From NCBI GenBank assembly GCA_021396245.1, contig WNYE01000156.1, positions 1 to 41,356 on the forward strand: a DNA stretch of 41,356 nucleotides. Direction: 5' to 3'. Under the pieces are notes generated by a model. That model saw only the letters and a list, made by a program, of their open reading frames with translations. It did not search any database and was not told the origin of the DNA. Shown one piece after another: positions 39,796 through 41,356 of the stretch. This DNA is from Sporothrix humicola (Eukaryota; Ascomycota; Sordariomycetes; Ophiostomatales; Ophiostomataceae). Positions within the stretch are counted from its first letter, which is position 1, and each line of letters begins with the position of its first letter. A program made the translations under genes and the position numbers.

Positions 39796-41257
39796 GGTAT
39801 TTCGTTAAACTCGTTTAACTTAAATTAGTTTTTAATTAATACGTAAAAGGTATAACGAATGTCGTTAACTAAGTTTATTATTTTTAAAATACAAAGTATT
39901 ATTAATTATTTACTTTATACTTATAATAAGTTTATAAAAGATTACCGTAAAAACTATTATTTTAACTCGTTAAACTACGATTATTATTATTTTATAAAAA
40001 ATATTACTAAAATATTATAAAACGTCGTTTATAATTATTCTTTAAATACCGATAATTAATAAAAAAAGTTACTACCGATACCGGATATTATTTATTAACT
40101 TAAGTTTAATAATTTACCCGTTAACACTAACCGGTATTAGTTACCGTTCAAAAAAACATTTACTCCTTTATTTACCTTTATAAAGTTTTATCTTAAAAAC
40201 AAGTTAAAAGATATAATAAATATTCCTTTTTTTACGTCTTTTAATATTAATAATATAATTAGTTTTTTTAAAAATTTTAAGTTTATAAAACGTATACTTT
40301 ATATTTTTATTAAAGATTACTCGTAATATAACTTAACGGTAAATAACTATTTATTTATTAATATTTTAACCTTATTAAATTACGGTAACGACGACGAAAT
40401 AACGTAACTACGGTTTATACTCGTTTATTATATTTTTTATATTTTATTTAATAAAATAAAAAAATAAAATAATATAATTATATATATATTTTTCCCTCGT
40501 ATATATACCCCGTTTATTAACGTTAAAAAGACAACGACTAACTTACGAAAAAAACAACGATAAATATACGTCTCTCTTAAATTTTATTACCGTTAGTTTC
40601 GCCTTTTATATTACGTAATTAATAAAGTTTATATAATTTTTATACTAACTAAGTTTAAAGTTATCGTTTATAAAAACGATACTTATTTATAATATTAACT
40701 TATAACGTACGAAAAAGTAATAATAAATAATAACGTAAAAGTAAAAAGTAAAAAAAAAAAAAACGTACGAAAAAAGTTATAATAAGTTATTACACGAATA
40801 ATATAATCCAAGTATTATATATACTTTATAAAACATATACGTACTTTATTAAATAATCCAAAATTTAACGAAAACGAAGAACTTAATATATTATAAAATT
40901 TTATTTTTTATTTTATTACTAAAAATACTAAATACTTTATTAAAAAACCCGGGTACGACGAGTCGTTAATAATAGTTAACGGTATTTTTAAAAAAATAAA
41001 TAATAAATTTATTAATTAACTTAACTATTAGTTTAATACGTAAAAATTAAACTAAAATTAATTCTTTATCGATATTATAAAAAAATACAATTATAAACGT
41101 TATAACGACCAAAACGATAAATAAAGTTTCTTTTTTCGACGTTATTATTTAAAGTTTAAAATATAAAAATATATAAAGTAAATTAAAACTTACTTAACTA
41201 CCTCGAGTATTACTCACCTACTATAAACATTAACAATATAACAACGTCGTAATAAAG

Positions 41258-41356
41258 TTAGGGTTAGGGTTAGGGTTAGGGTTAGGGTTAGGTTAGGGTT
41301 AGGGTTAGGGTTAGGGTTAGGGTTAGGGTTAGGGTTAGGGTTAGGGTTAGGGTTAG
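41258..41356 (+). repeat. Telomere repeat (TTAGGG)n, chromosome end
   Basis: About sixteen TTAGGG copies run to the window edge. The G-rich strand reads 5' to 3' toward the end, as required for a right-hand telomere. One copy near 41288 is the 5-bp variant TTAGG. The array abuts the AT-rich block directly, with no other subtelomeric gene. Confidence 0.98.

Larger units (their letters stand above)
36720..41257. repeat. RIP-like AT-rich subtelomeric block
   Basis: Base composition changes abruptly within about 60-100 bp of the MFS stop. The remaining 4.5 kb is mostly A/T. TG and CA dinucleotides are strikingly rare, whereas CG, AC and GT persist. This is the expected residue of C-to-T mutation at CpA on both strands (RIP). 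All frames are closed by frequent TAA/TAG. Tandem arrays occupy 37638-38555 and about 39163-39790. The part from about 39800 to 41250 is not visibly tandem and may be a dead mobile element or subtelomeric helicase-type gene, but I cannot identify it. Confidence 0.8.

Overview
This window is the right-hand end of a filamentous ascomycete chromosome (Pezizomycotina, probably a Sordariomycete). It ends in about 100 bp of TTAGGG telomere repeat. Just inside lies about 4.5 kb of very AT-rich, CpA/TpG-depleted sequence that looks like repeat-induced point mutation (RIP). The genes have short 54-81 nt GT..AG introns and GC-rich coding sequence, as in that group. I cannot name the species.

The core, about 9.6-36.7 kb, is a hydroxamate-siderophore locus. 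Its centrepiece is a giant NRPS of about 4,850 residues on the minus strand, ordered A-T-C-A-T-C-A-T-C-T-C-T-C. This is the layout of ferrichrome/ferricrocin synthetases (SidC/NPS2/Sib1 type). Next to it, also on the minus strand, are an ABCC transporter and an N5-hydroxyornithine acyltransferase of the SidF/SidL family. A siderophore-iron MFS transporter of the Sit1/Mir type diverges from the acyltransferase on the plus strand. A Zn2Cys6 regulator (plus strand) converges on the 3' end of the NRPS. The ornithine N5-monooxygenase (SidA), needed for the first step, is not in the window.

To the left are a CxxC peroxiredoxin that shares a divergent promoter with the Zn2Cys6 gene, an Atg22-like vacuolar-efflux MFS protein, and a conserved fungal protein of unknown function. 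Whether these belong functionally to the siderophore locus is open.

The clearest regulatory signal is six exact matches to RATCWGATAA, the site of the iron-responsive GATA repressors (SreA/SRE1/Urbs1/Fep1 class). Four are in the divergent acyltransferase/MFS promoter, including a perfect head-to-tail pair. Two are in the gene-free 2.3 kb between NRPS and ABC transporter. A likely model is shared repression under iron sufficiency: the acyltransferase acylates hydroxyornithine, the NRPS assembles the ferrichrome-type peptide, the ABCC protein moves it across a membrane, and the MFS transporter takes up or relocates the iron-loaded form.

The terminal block (36.7-41.26 kb) has no intact gene. 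It contains several degenerate tandem arrays, the clearest with a 65-bp unit, whose copies differ almost only by C/T and G/A transitions.
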